15,815 nt of DNA from the NCBI GenBank assembly GCA_036787815.1, contig DAIQOP010000075.1, positions 1 through 15,815 of the forward strand, given 5' to 3'. The position numbers and the translations under genes were made by a program. This document shows positions 1 through 7,254 of the stretch, piece after piece. Positions within the stretch are counted from its first letter, which is position 1; each line of letters starts with the position of its first letter. The notes beneath the pieces were generated by a model. That model was not told the DNA's origin. It saw only the letters and a list, made by a program, of their open reading frames with translations, and searched no databases. The DNA comes from DATBAK01 sp036787815. Its GTDB lineage: Bacteria > Actinomycetota > Acidimicrobiia > IMCC26256 > PALSA-610.

Positions 1-796
1 GCAATTCCACGTCTTCGCTGGAGAGGAAATCTCCGTTGGTCGTCTTGCCAAGACGCGTGTAGAGACCCGCGTATCTCGGGTTCACGAGGATGCTGCGTAC
101 CGATGTGACGTTCCACATCCCGCCGCGTGTCGCTCGCGGTGCCTTGTCCTGCACGACCAACACGTTCAACGCGTCGGCGATCTTCCTCAGGCTGCTGGCC
201 TTGAGGAACATCTTCACCATCGTGCGAACGAGCTTCGCTTCGGCCGGGATAATGGTGACACCGGGGATCATCGTCGGGTCTTGTTCTCGGTGCTCTCGAC
301 CCGCGTAACCGAACGGTCGTCTGCCTCCGGTGTAGGTCCCGGCGAGTGCAGCACGTTCACGTTGCTGCTTCACTCGCTCGGAAAGTTTCGCGGCTTCGTT
401 CTCCGCGACGGCTCCGAGCATCTGTACCTTGAACCTGCCGTCCGCTGCTGTCGTGTCGATCTCGTCATCGAGCAGCAGGATCGCGACGTGGTGCAATTTG
501 CAGAGATCGAGCAACCGACCGAGCCCACTCCACTGACGACTGAGGCGGTCTTGGTTCTTCGCCACGATGCCGTCGACGGTTCCGGCTTCGATGTCGGCGA
601 GCATGCGCTCCCACTGTGGTCGCCGGGCACCCGTGCTCGCGCTGATGTTGGAGTCGACGTACTCGTCCACCACCGTCCACCCGCGCTCGTCGGCTCGGGC
701 TCGCGCGAGTGCGATCTGCGCCGCGATGCTCAGGCTCTCGCCCGTCCGATCCTGGCTCAGCCGTGCGTAGATCGCGGCTCGTGTCGGCTTCCGCAC
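1..796 (-). CDS. Large serine recombinase (site-specific integrase), 3' end beyond the window
   Basis: I translated the minus strand by hand and found 265 codons with no stop, running off the left edge. The GTG start at 796 follows a GGAAGGGA ribosome-binding site. Residues 9-16 (IYARLSQD) carry the resolvase nucleophile Ser14 with Arg12. DRLSR at 83-87 is the second catalytic-domain motif, and residues 120-143 (GRFKVQML through SERVK) fit the long helix E of serine recombinases. From about 157 (GGRRPFGY) the sequence matches the 'Recombinase' domain (PF07508 type), which marks large integrases rather than short resolvases. Such enzymes integrate or excise phages and conjugative or mobilizable elements without host factors. 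The zinc ribbon and coiled coil expected downstream lie outside the window. The gene starts about 35 bases from a headless crotonase remnant, so the element it moves probably extends to the left. Family call is firm; phage versus other element is unknown. Confidence 0.93.
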   Translation of the reverse strand, partial: MRKPTRAAIYARLSQDRTGESLSIAAQIALARARADERGWTVVDEYVDSNISASTGARRPQWERMLADIEAGTVDGIVAKNQDRLSRQWSGLGRLLDLCKLHHVAILLLDDEIDTTAADGRFKVQMLGAVAENEAAKLSERVKQQRERAALAGTYTGGRRPFGYAGREHREQDPTMIPGVTIIPAEAKLVRTMVKMFLKASSLRKIADALNVLVVQDKAPRATRGGMWNVTSVRSILVNPRYAGLYTRLGKTTNGDFLSSEDVEL

Positions 797-823
797 GTTG
801 GTCCCTTCCGTGGGTCCATAGCG

Positions 824-940
824 AGTGTCGTTAATCGTATCGGCGAGACGATGCGCCGCGTCGTGCACACCACCGAAGACGCGCGCGAGGGCATGGCCGC
901 GTCGGCCGAGCGTCGGGCGCCCCACTGGCAGGGCAAGTAA
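824..940 (+). pseudogene. 3' remnant of a crotonase / enoyl-CoA hydratase-like gene
   Basis: The plus-strand frame ending in TAA at 938-940 reads NRIGETMRRVVHTTEDAREG followed by MAASAERRAPHWQGK. This resembles the extreme C-terminus of enoyl-CoA hydratase/isomerase family proteins, which often end in a pattern like EDAREGMxAFxEKRxPxWxGR. No start codon or ribosome-binding site precedes it. Upstream of about 824 the frame runs antisense into the serine recombinase and loses any family resemblance. It is therefore a headless fragment of roughly 35-39 codons, against about 260 for a complete crotonase. The simplest reading is that the element carrying the recombinase inserted into this gene. 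The resemblance rests on a short tail recalled from the family, so the identification is moderate. Confidence 0.6.
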
Positions 941-944
941 CGCC

Positions 945-963
945 GGCGCGGGAGCGCCGCGCC
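945..963 (+). terminator. Hairpin after the crotonase remnant
   Basis: Perfect 7-bp arms GGCGCGG (945-951) and CCGCGCC (957-963) enclose a 5-nt loop, starting 4 nt after the crotonase stop codon. No T-tract follows, so it would be a non-canonical terminator of the kind frequent in GC-rich actinobacteria. Confidence 0.4.
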
Positions 964-1029
964 TCTGTCGATCACGCGCCGCCTCTCGGCAGGGTTACTC
1001 CGCCGCTGGAGGCGATGCGGGATCTGCAT

Positions 1030-1044
1030 GACTGTCGTACAGTC
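1030..1044. promoter_or_regulatory. Inverted repeat upstream of the TIG/Calx-beta gene
   Basis: GACTGT-CGT-ACAGTC is a perfect 6-bp inverted repeat with a 3-bp spacer, 42 bp before the start codon at 1087. The embedded TACAGT (1038-1043) could serve as a -10 element, but I see no good -35. It could be an operator for a dimeric regulator; this is inference from symmetry and position alone. Confidence 0.35.
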
Positions 1045-1086
1045 CGCCGAGTTTCGGTGGCGGGTGACGACTCAGGAGTAGGGCAG

Positions 1087-2601
1087 ATGGTTCGTCGGTT
1101 TGTCATCGGTGTGGTCGCCTCTTCGGTGATGCTCTTCGGCGTGGTTCCCCCTGCGAGCGCAGGCGCGACGATGGCGCTGCTCCTCCCCCAGTCGACGGCG
1201 TTCTCCATGCTCGGTCACTCGTGCGGCGGCATTCAGGAGCAGGCGTTCGCAACGGGCTTCGACGGCACGAGCGGGTACCCGAGCGGAGACGTGTACGTAC
1301 AGACCCGATGTGGCGGAAGCGGCCGTGGCGGTGGATACCACTCCACCACGTACTCGGCCTGGGCCGCGGTCACGTGGGACTTCACCGGTTCGGTCGTTTC
1401 GTCCACCGTGCTCCCGACGGCTCCGCCGGGCGTCGATCCGACGTTCTCCGCGTTCGACGCCCAGGGCAACGAGGTCTTCAACGTCTTGAACGCGGTCAAC
1501 GTGTTGCCACCCGACTGCACCGTCGGCAACACGGCCTACTGCACGTACCGCGCCTGGCTCACGCTCAGCGACACGTTCGTCCCTGCACCGAGGGTCATGG
1601 GAATCTCGCCGGCGGTGGGGCCGGCGACCGGCGGCACGACCGTGACGATCGCCGGCAGTGGGTTCACGGGCGCGACCGCGGTGAGCTTCGGGGCGACGCC
1701 GTCCTCGAGCTTCACGATCGACTCCGACACGTCGATCACGGCGATCTCGCCGGCCGGCTCGGCCGGCGCGGTCGACGTCACCGTCACGACACCCGGCGGC
1801 ACGAGCACGCCGAGCGTTCAGGATCAGTTCACCTACACCGCGGCAACTGCGTGCGGCGGAACCTGCCTCGCCGTGGGTGACGCGTCGATCCTCGAAGGCG
1901 ACTCCGGCACGCACGACGCGACGTTCGCGGTGACGCTCTCGCAACCGGCGACCACCACCGTGTCCGTGCAGTACGCGGTCACCGGCGGCACGGCGACGGG
2001 CGGTATGACGCCCGGTGGAGACGTCGACTTCCAGCTGAGGTCGGGAACGTTGACCTTCACGCCCAGCGCGAAGACCGGCGTGACACCGATCTCGAAGTCG
2101 GTGACGGTGCCGGTCTACGGCGACACCGTGAGGGAGCCCGGCGAGACGTTCGCGGTCACGCTGTCGAACCCGACCACTGGCGTCGACGTCGTTCGGTCGG
2201 CCGGCATCGGCACGATCCTGAACGACGACCCGTCGACCGGTCCGACCCTCGGCATCGGCGACCGATCGGTCGCCACGGCGAGCGCGGGGAGCCAGTCGCT
2301 GACGTTTCCCGTGACGCTGTCCGTACCGGCGACGGGCACCGTCACGGTCGGGTACGCCGTGACGCCGGGCACCGCGACGTACAGCTCGACGTCGACGGGC
2401 GGTGGAGCGTTCGGCGGCAAGCTGAGCGGCACCGTCACCATCTCCGCGGGGAAGTCGAGCAAGGTGATCACGGTGCCGATCTGGCCCGGCACCGGCGCCG
2501 CGACCGACGAGACGTTCACGATCACGCTGACCGGCGTGAGCGACCCCGCGGTCACGCTGTTCCGCGCGACCGGCACCGGCACGATCCTCGGCGGTCCGTA
2601 G
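1087..2601 (+). CDS. Secreted protein with TIG and two Calx-beta domains
   Basis: 504 residues from ATG 1087, chosen because AGGAG (1074-1078) sits 8 nt upstream and the N-terminus is then a clear Sec signal peptide (MVRRFVIGVVASSVML, cleavage near ASA-GA at residue 25). Residues about 30-165 form a Gly/Cys-bearing domain (SCGGIQEQAF, TRCGGSGRGGGYHSTTYSAW) that I recognise only as recurrent in actinobacterial secreted proteins. Residues about 168-252 match an IPT/TIG immunoglobulin-like fold (GISPAVGPATGGTTVTIAGS). Two Calx-beta modules follow at about 261-380 (ending GTILNDDP) and 388-502 (ending GTGTILGG). Calx-beta modules commonly bind Ca2+ and mediate adhesion or extracellular architecture. 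No C-terminal membrane helix, LPxTG motif or other anchor is visible, so the protein is probably released or held non-covalently. Substrate or partner unknown. Confidence 0.85.
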   Translation: MVRRFVIGVVASSVMLFGVVPPASAGATMALLLPQSTAFSMLGHSCGGIQEQAFATGFDGTSGYPSGDVYVQTRCGGSGRGGGYHSTTYSAWAAVTWDFTGSVVSSTVLPTAPPGVDPTFSAFDAQGNEVFNVLNAVNVLPPDCTVGNTAYCTYRAWLTLSDTFVPAPRVMGISPAVGPATGGTTVTIAGSGFTGATAVSFGATPSSSFTIDSDTSITAISPAGSAGAVDVTVTTPGGTSTPSVQDQFTYTAATACGGTCLAVGDASILEGDSGTHDATFAVTLSQPATTTVSVQYAVTGGTATGGMTPGGDVDFQLRSGTLTFTPSAKTGVTPISKSVTVPVYGDTVREPGETFAVTLSNPTTGVDVVRSAGIGTILNDDPSTGPTLGIGDRSVATASAGSQSLTFPVTLSVPATGTVTVGYAVTPGTATYSSTSTGGGAFGGKLSGTVTISAGKSSKVITVPIWPGTGAATDETFTITLTGVSDPAVTLFRATGTGTILGGP

Positions 2602-2613
2602 GCCGAGCGAACA

Positions 2614-2633
2614 TCGATCTCCGACGAGATCGA
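2614..2633 (+). terminator. Terminator-like hairpin after the TIG/Calx-beta gene
   Basis: Arms TCGATCTC (2614-2621) and GAGATCGA (2626-2633) pair over 8 bp around a CGAC loop, 12 nt after the stop codon. No T-tract follows. It sits between the secreted-protein gene and mutM, so it may separate their transcripts. Confidence 0.5.
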
Positions 2634-2663
2634 GCAGCTCGGCCCGCGTGCCACACTCTCGGC

Positions 2664-3470
2664 GTGCCGGAGCTGCCCGAGGTGGAGACGATCCGCCGGC
2701 AGCTCGCGCCGCGCGTCGTCGGCCGCACGATCACCGCCGCCGACGCGCACCCCTCACCGAAGTTCGCCGCCGCCACCGACGCGATCTCGCATCGCATCGA
2801 GGCCGTGGCGCGCCGCGGCAAGTACCTGATCGCGCGCCTCGACCGCGACCGCGAGCTCGTCGTGCACCTCGGCATGACCGGGAGCCTCCGCATCGCCGAT
2901 CCCCACGCGCCCGCGGATCCGTACGTGCGCGGCGCCTGGACCCTCGACGACGGCAGCGTGCTGGAGCTGCGCGACGTCCGCCGCTTCGGCCGCATCGCGG
3001 TGGTGCCCGCCGGCGTCTACGACTCGATGCCCACACTGCACGCGCTCGGGCCGGAACCACTCTCCGACGACTTCGATCCCGCCGCGTTCCACCACGCCCT
3101 CCGGTCGAGCCGCCGGCCGGTGAAGACGTTGCTCATGAGTCAGCGACCGGTCGCGGGTGTCGGCAACATCTACGCCGACGAGGCGCTCTGGAGAGCCGGC
3201 GTGCACCCCGCGTCGCGACGCACGAGCCGCCGGCAGTCCGACCGCATCCACGCCGAGTTGCGCACCGTGCTCTCCGACGCGATCGAACGCGGTGGCACGA
3301 CACTGCGCGACTACCGCACCTTCGAAGGCGACACCGGCCGCAACCAGGAGTACCTGGAGTGTTACGGCCGCGCCGGCCGACCCTGCCTGCGGTGCGGCGC
3401 CGTGCTCCGGCGGAGCGTGATCGACCAGCGGGGCACGACCTGGTGCCCGCAGTGCCAGCGCCGGCGATGA
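2664..3470 (+). CDS. mutM: Formamidopyrimidine-DNA glycosylase (Fpg/MutM family)
   Basis: 268 residues from GTG 2664. The start is fixed by chemistry: the mature enzyme must begin with Pro2 and Glu3 (PELPEVETIRRQL), the catalytic Schiff-base nucleophile and its acid partner. Other family residues are in place: Lys53 (RRGKYLI), Met71 (HLGMTGSL), Arg106 and Phe108 (DVRRFG) for lesion-site intercalation, the helix-two-turns-helix segment with NIYADEALW at about 168-176, and a C-terminal zinc finger with Cys241, Cys244, Cys261 and Cys264. It removes oxidised purines such as 8-oxoguanine and cleaves the abasic site. Length is normal. No Shine-Dalgarno sequence is evident before the GTG. A Nei-type specificity cannot be fully excluded, but the PELPEVET start and the zinc finger favour Fpg. 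Confidence 0.92.
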   Translation: MPELPEVETIRRQLAPRVVGRTITAADAHPSPKFAAATDAISHRIEAVARRGKYLIARLDRDRELVVHLGMTGSLRIADPHAPADPYVRGAWTLDDGSVLELRDVRRFGRIAVVPAGVYDSMPTLHALGPEPLSDDFDPAAFHHALRSSRRPVKTLLMSQRPVAGVGNIYADEALWRAGVHPASRRTSRRQSDRIHAELRTVLSDAIERGGTTLRDYRTFEGDTGRNQEYLECYGRAGRPCLRCGAVLRRSVIDQRGTTWCPQCQRRR

Positions 3471-3541
3471 CCGAACCATCGATGCACGCGTTGCTGGGGG
3501 CGTCGCCCCGGCGTTGACCGGCGATCGCGCCGTCGGGGAGA

Positions 3542-3557
3542 CTGACACCGATGTCAG
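3542..3557. promoter_or_regulatory. Candidate operator of the molybdenum hydroxylase operon
   Basis: CTGACA-CCGA-TGTCAG is a perfect inverted repeat with 6-bp arms, 37 bp before the coxM-like start at 3595. Its size suits a dimeric repressor such as TetR or GntR, but no regulator gene is next to it. The role is inferred from symmetry and position. Confidence 0.4.
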
Positions 3558-3594
3558 GGAACGCGGGCCCCGTCGAGATCCCTCGGGGCGCGGA

Positions 3595-4473
3595 GTGAAG
3601 CCGGCACCGTTCGCGCTTTGCGCCCCGACCACCCTCGGCGAAGCCGCCGATCTCCTCGCCGAGCACGGCGACGATGCCAAGCCACTGGCCGGCGGGCAGA
3701 GCCTGGTGCCGATGCTCGCCCTGCGCCTCACCCGCTTCGAGCACCTCGTCGACCTCAACGGCATCGCCGAGCTCCGGTCGATCTCGGTGTCCGACGGGTT
3801 CCTGCGCATCGGTGCCGGCGCCCGCCAGGCCGCGGTCGGGCGCGACGCGCTCGTCGCCACGCACGCACCGCTGCTCGCTCGGGCCACGCCGCTGATCGGC
3901 CATTTCCAGATCCGCAACCGGGGAACGATCGGCGGCTCGATCGCCCACGCCGACCCCGCGTCGGAGTACCCGGCGGCCGTGCTCGCACTCGGCGCCGAGC
4001 TCGAGGTCACGAGCGTGCGCGGTGTGCGGACGGTGCCGGCCGAGCAGTTCTTCACCGGCACCTGGACCACCATCCTCGAAGCCGACGAGCTGCTCAGCGC
4101 GATCGTCGTGCCCACGCGCAGCGGCCGGCGGGGCGAGGCGATCGAAGAGGTCGCACGGCGGCACGGCGACTTCGCGCTGGCCGGCGCGGTCGCGGTCGTC
4201 GAGCTCGATGCCGCCGACCGCGTCGCCGCGGCGGCCATCGCGATGTTCTCGATGGGCTCGACTCCGCTGCGCGCCCCCGACGCCGAGCACGCGCTCGTCG
4301 GCCACGCCGCGTCGGACGTCGACGTCGCCGCGATCGCCGAGCTCGCGGTGCGGGCGACCCAACCCCCTGACGACGTTCACGCGTCGGCCGAGTACCGCAG
4401 GCGCGTCGGCGGGCATCTCGTCGGCCGCGTCGTCGCCCGTGCGATCGAGGAGGCGACGAATGCCCCACGTTGA
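3595..4473 (+). CDS. CoxM-like FAD-binding subunit of a molybdenum hydroxylase
   Basis: 292 residues from GTG 3595. An in-frame TTG at 3514 would add 27 residues unlike the family. With the 3595 start the two FAD-pyrophosphate motifs fall at AGGQS 32-36 and TIGG 111-114, the same positions as in the well-studied CoxM of CO dehydrogenase, which supports this choice. The order is a PCMH-type FAD-binding domain (about 1-175, with GTIGGSIAHADPASEYPA) and a CO dehydrogenase flavoprotein C-terminal domain (about 180-285). It should take electrons from the iron-sulfur subunit and pass them to quinone or another acceptor. Its 3' end overlaps the next gene by 14 nt. The GTG is preceded by GGGG (3585-3588), which can pair into a hairpin with 3567-3572. 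Confidence 0.9.
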   Translation: MKPAPFALCAPTTLGEAADLLAEHGDDAKPLAGGQSLVPMLALRLTRFEHLVDLNGIAELRSISVSDGFLRIGAGARQAAVGRDALVATHAPLLARATPLIGHFQIRNRGTIGGSIAHADPASEYPAAVLALGAELEVTSVRGVRTVPAEQFFTGTWTTILEADELLSAIVVPTRSGRRGEAIEEVARRHGDFALAGAVAVVELDAADRVAAAAIAMFSMGSTPLRAPDAEHALVGHAASDVDVAAIAELAVRATQPPDDVHASAEYRRRVGGHLVGRVVARAIEEATNAPR

Positions 4474-4933
4474 GATGACCGTCAACGGCGAACGCCGCCA
4501 CACCGAGGTCGAGGACCGCAAGACGCTGGCCGACTTCCTGCGCGAAGACTGCGGGCTCACGGGCACCCACCTCGGATGCGAGCACGGCGTCTGCGGCGCG
4601 TGCACCGTGCTCCTCGACGGCGACGCGGTGCGCTCGTGCCTCCTGTTCGCGGTGCAGGCGGCAGGCCGCGAGGTCACGACCGTCGAAGGCATCGCGCCGG
4701 CGGGTGAGCTCTCCGCGGTGCAGGCCGCGTTCCGCGACTGCCACGGGCTGCAGTGCGGGTTCTGCACGCCGGGCCTCGTCGTGTCGGTGACCGCGTTCCT
4801 CGCCGACAATCCCGACCCGGGCGACGCCGAGATCCGCGACGCGCTCTCGGGCAACCTCTGCCGGTGCACCGGCTACCAGGGCATCGTCCGCGCTGTGAAA
4901 GAGGCCGCCGAAACGTTGAGTGGCAAGGCATGA
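4460..4933 (+). CDS. CoxS-like [2Fe-2S] subunit of a molybdenum hydroxylase
   Basis: 157 residues from ATG 4460, with a strong GAGGAGG site at 4447-4453 lying inside the end of the coxM-like gene. The N-terminal plant-type ferredoxin domain has Cys40, Cys45, Cys48 and Cys60 (GCEHGVCGACTV). The C-terminal helical [2Fe-2S] domain has Cys99, Cys102, Cys134 and Cys136 (QCGFCTPG, NLCRCTGY). All eight cluster ligands are present and the length is typical. It carries electrons from the molybdenum site to FAD. The start codon of the large subunit overlaps its stop as ATGA, so the three products are probably made in fixed ratio. Confidence 0.95.
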   Translation: MPHVEMTVNGERRHTEVEDRKTLADFLREDCGLTGTHLGCEHGVCGACTVLLDGDAVRSCLLFAVQAAGREVTTVEGIAPAGELSAVQAAFRDCHGLQCGFCTPGLVVSVTAFLADNPDPGDAEIRDALSGNLCRCTGYQGIVRAVKEAAETLSGKA

Positions 4934-7248
4934 CCGGCACGACCGCGGGCAGGTTCGTCGGGCAGTCGGTGAAGCGGCGCGAAGACCCCCGCCTGCTCAC
5001 CGGCCACGGCGAGTACGTCGACGACGTCGCGTTCCCGGGCCTGCTGCACGCGGCGTTCGTGCGCAGCGACATGGCGCGGGCGCGCATCGTGTCCGTCGAC
5101 GTCACCGAAGCGAGGGCGCTTCCGGGCGTCGTCGCGGTGCTCACGGCCGCCGATCTCAATCACCGCGCCGGTCCGCTGCAACCCACGATGCTCCTGCACG
5201 ACCCCGCCAACGCGCCGTTGCGACCGCTGGCCGATACCGACGTGCGCTTCGTCGGCGACCCGGTTGCGATCGTCGTCGCCGAGAACCGCTACGTGGCCGA
5301 GGACGCGTGCGACCTCGTGCAGCTCGAGCTCGACCCGCTCCCGGCCGTCGTCGACTTCGAGACCGCGGCCGGCGACACCGAGAACCTCGTGCATCCGGAG
5401 AAGGGAACGAACGTCGCGCAGGAGTCGGCGTTCCCGCTCGACGCGGCGTGGGACGCGATGGTCGCGGAGGCCGCGCACGTCGTCACCGAGACGTTCCATC
5501 AGCACCGCCAGACGAACGTGCCCATGGAGACGCGCGGCATCGTCGTCGACTTCGACGCCTCCAGCGGTGAGCTGCACGCCTGGATGTCGACCCAGAACCC
5601 GCACGAAGCGCGCGCCGCGATCGCCCGCGCGACCGGAGTGGGCGAACATCTCGTGCGCGTCACCGCGCGCGACGTGGGCGGCGGTTTCGGCCAGAAGTAC
5701 TTCACGCCGCACGACGAGCTCGTCGTCGCGCTCACCGCTGCGCACCTCGGGCGCGCGGTCAAGTGGATCGAGGACCGGCGCGAGAACCTCATCGCGTCGA
5801 ACCACGCGCGGGTCGACCGGTCGACGTGCACGCTCGCGCTCAACGCCGACGGCCACATCCTCGGCGGATACATCGACAATCTCGAAGATTGCGGCGCGTT
5901 CCCCGTCGGCAGCACCGGGGGCGTCGGCCCGTTCGTCGGCATGCTCTTCCCCGGCCCGTACCGCATGCCGATGTTGCGCTGGAAGTCGACGGCCGTCTGG
6001 ACCAACACGTGCGGGCGCGGCGCCTACCGCGGGCCGTGGATGATGGAGACGGTCGCCCGCGAGCAGTTGATGGACGCAGCGGCGCGCGCGATCGGCCTCG
6101 ACCCCCTCGAGCTGCGCCGGCGCAACGTGATCCACGCGCACGAGCTGCCCCACACCACGGCCATGGGTTTCGAATACGACGTCGTCACACCCGATGAGAC
6201 GCTCGAGCAGGCCGCGGCGCTGCTCGACTACGACGCGTTCCGCGCCGAGCAGGAGCGGGCGTTCCGCGAAGACGGCCGGCTGCTCGGGGTGGGCATCGGG
6301 CTCTACGTCGAGCCGTCGAGCATGGGCTCCATCGATCCGTTGAGCACCGAGACCGCGACGATCCGGGTGCAACCCACGGGCAAGGTGGTCGTGAGCATGG
6401 GCTCCGGCTCGCACGGCCAGGGGCTCGAGACCACGATGCCGCAGGTGGTCGCCGACGAGCTCGGCATCGCGCTCGACGACGTGGTGCTCGTGCAGGGCGA
6501 CACCGCGTCGTCGCCGTTCGGGCGCGGCACCGGCGGGAGCGGAAGCGCCGTCATCGGGGGCGGCGCGTGCCGCGAGGCCGCGCAGATCGTGCGGGCCAAG
6601 GCGTTCGAGATCGCGGCGCACCTCATGGAAGCGGCGCCCGCCGACCTGGAGATCGTCGACGGCGAGATCTCGGTGCGGGGGACGCCGGCGCGCACGGTCG
6701 CCTTCGCCGAGGTCGCGCGCGTCGCGCACCTCGAGACCGCACGTCTCCCCGACGGCCTCGCACCCGGTCTCGGCGCGACCGCCTCCTACAAGGCGCCCCC
6801 GTTCACGTGGTCGAACGCCTGCCACGTCTGCACCGTCGAGCTCGATCGTCACACCGGGCTCGTGCGCATCGACCGCTACATCGTGAGCGAGGACTGCGGC
6901 GTGATGATCAACCCGATGGTCGTCGAGGGCCAGATCGCGGGCGGGGTCGTGCAGGGGATCGGCGGCGTGCTCTACGAGCACTTCGTGTACGACGCCGACG
7001 GCAACCCGCTCACCACGACGTTCCTCGACTACCTTCTGCCCACCGCGGCGGAGGTCCCGACGATCGAGTACGGCCATGTCGAAACCCGGTCCAACACGCC
7101 GGGCGGTCACAAGGGCATGGGCGAGGGTGGCGCGATCGGGGCGCCACCGGCCGTCTTCAACGCGGTGGCCGACGCGCTCGCGCTCGTCGGTGCGCGGGTC
7201 ACCCGCCAGCCCCTCGGGCCCGCGCAGATCCTGGCGCTCCTGCCGTAG
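4930..7248 (+). CDS. CoxL-like molybdopterin-binding large subunit, non-form-I
   Basis: 772 residues from ATG 4930, whose ATGA overlaps the CoxS-like stop. The protein opens with VGQSVKRREDPRLLTGHGEY, the usual start of this family. The aldehyde oxidase/xanthine dehydrogenase a/b hammerhead domain (about 20-130) is followed by the Mo-cofactor-binding domains, with GGGFG at 250-254 and the conserved KGMGEGGAIG at 728-737, whose Glu732 matches the catalytic base. The active-site loop at 365-370 reads AYRGPW. Form I CO dehydrogenases have AYRCSFR with the copper-ligating cysteine, and form II have AYRGAGR, so CO oxidation is not supported. The substrate could be an aldehyde, a purine or another heterocycle. 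No maturation genes (coxD, E, F or G types) are in the window. The gene ends 6 nt from the convergent phosphatase gene. Confidence 0.92.
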   Translation: MTGTTAGRFVGQSVKRREDPRLLTGHGEYVDDVAFPGLLHAAFVRSDMARARIVSVDVTEARALPGVVAVLTAADLNHRAGPLQPTMLLHDPANAPLRPLADTDVRFVGDPVAIVVAENRYVAEDACDLVQLELDPLPAVVDFETAAGDTENLVHPEKGTNVAQESAFPLDAAWDAMVAEAAHVVTETFHQHRQTNVPMETRGIVVDFDASSGELHAWMSTQNPHEARAAIARATGVGEHLVRVTARDVGGGFGQKYFTPHDELVVALTAAHLGRAVKWIEDRRENLIASNHARVDRSTCTLALNADGHILGGYIDNLEDCGAFPVGSTGGVGPFVGMLFPGPYRMPMLRWKSTAVWTNTCGRGAYRGPWMMETVAREQLMDAAARAIGLDPLELRRRNVIHAHELPHTTAMGFEYDVVTPDETLEQAAALLDYDAFRAEQERAFREDGRLLGVGIGLYVEPSSMGSIDPLSTETATIRVQPTGKVVVSMGSGSHGQGLETTMPQVVADELGIALDDVVLVQGDTASSPFGRGTGGSGSAVIGGGACREAAQIVRAKAFEIAAHLMEAAPADLEIVDGEISVRGTPARTVAFAEVARVAHLETARLPDGLAPGLGATASYKAPPFTWSNACHVCTVELDRHTGLVRIDRYIVSEDCGVMINPMVVEGQIAGGVVQGIGGVLYEHFVYDADGNPLTTTFLDYLLPTAAEVPTIEYGHVETRSNTPGGHKGMGEGGAIGAPPAVFNAVADALALVGARVTRQPLGPAQILALLP

Positions 7249-7254
7249 AACGGC

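Noticed and set aside
281..823. Upstream extension of the crotonase-tail frame into a 219-codon reading
   Set aside because: Bases 1-796 encode the serine recombinase on the other strand, and only the final 35-39 codons of this frame resemble a protein family.
3467..3517. A 16-codon frame (MTEPSMHALLGASPRR) whose ATGA overlaps the mutM stop
   Set aside because: Very short, no motif and no separate ribosome-binding site. The overlap is likely accidental.
3514..3594. Upstream TTG start for the CoxM-like protein
   Set aside because: The extra 27 residues do not fit the family, and the FAD motifs fall at canonical positions only from GTG 3595.
4873..7110. A 745-codon open frame antisense to the CoxL-like gene
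   Set aside because: Its product is an Asp/Arg/His/Val-rich mirror of the real gene with no family motifs. Such antisense frames are expected at this GC content.
4930..7248. Form I carbon monoxide dehydrogenase
   Set aside because: The AYRCSFR loop with the copper-binding cysteine is absent and no maturation genes are nearby.
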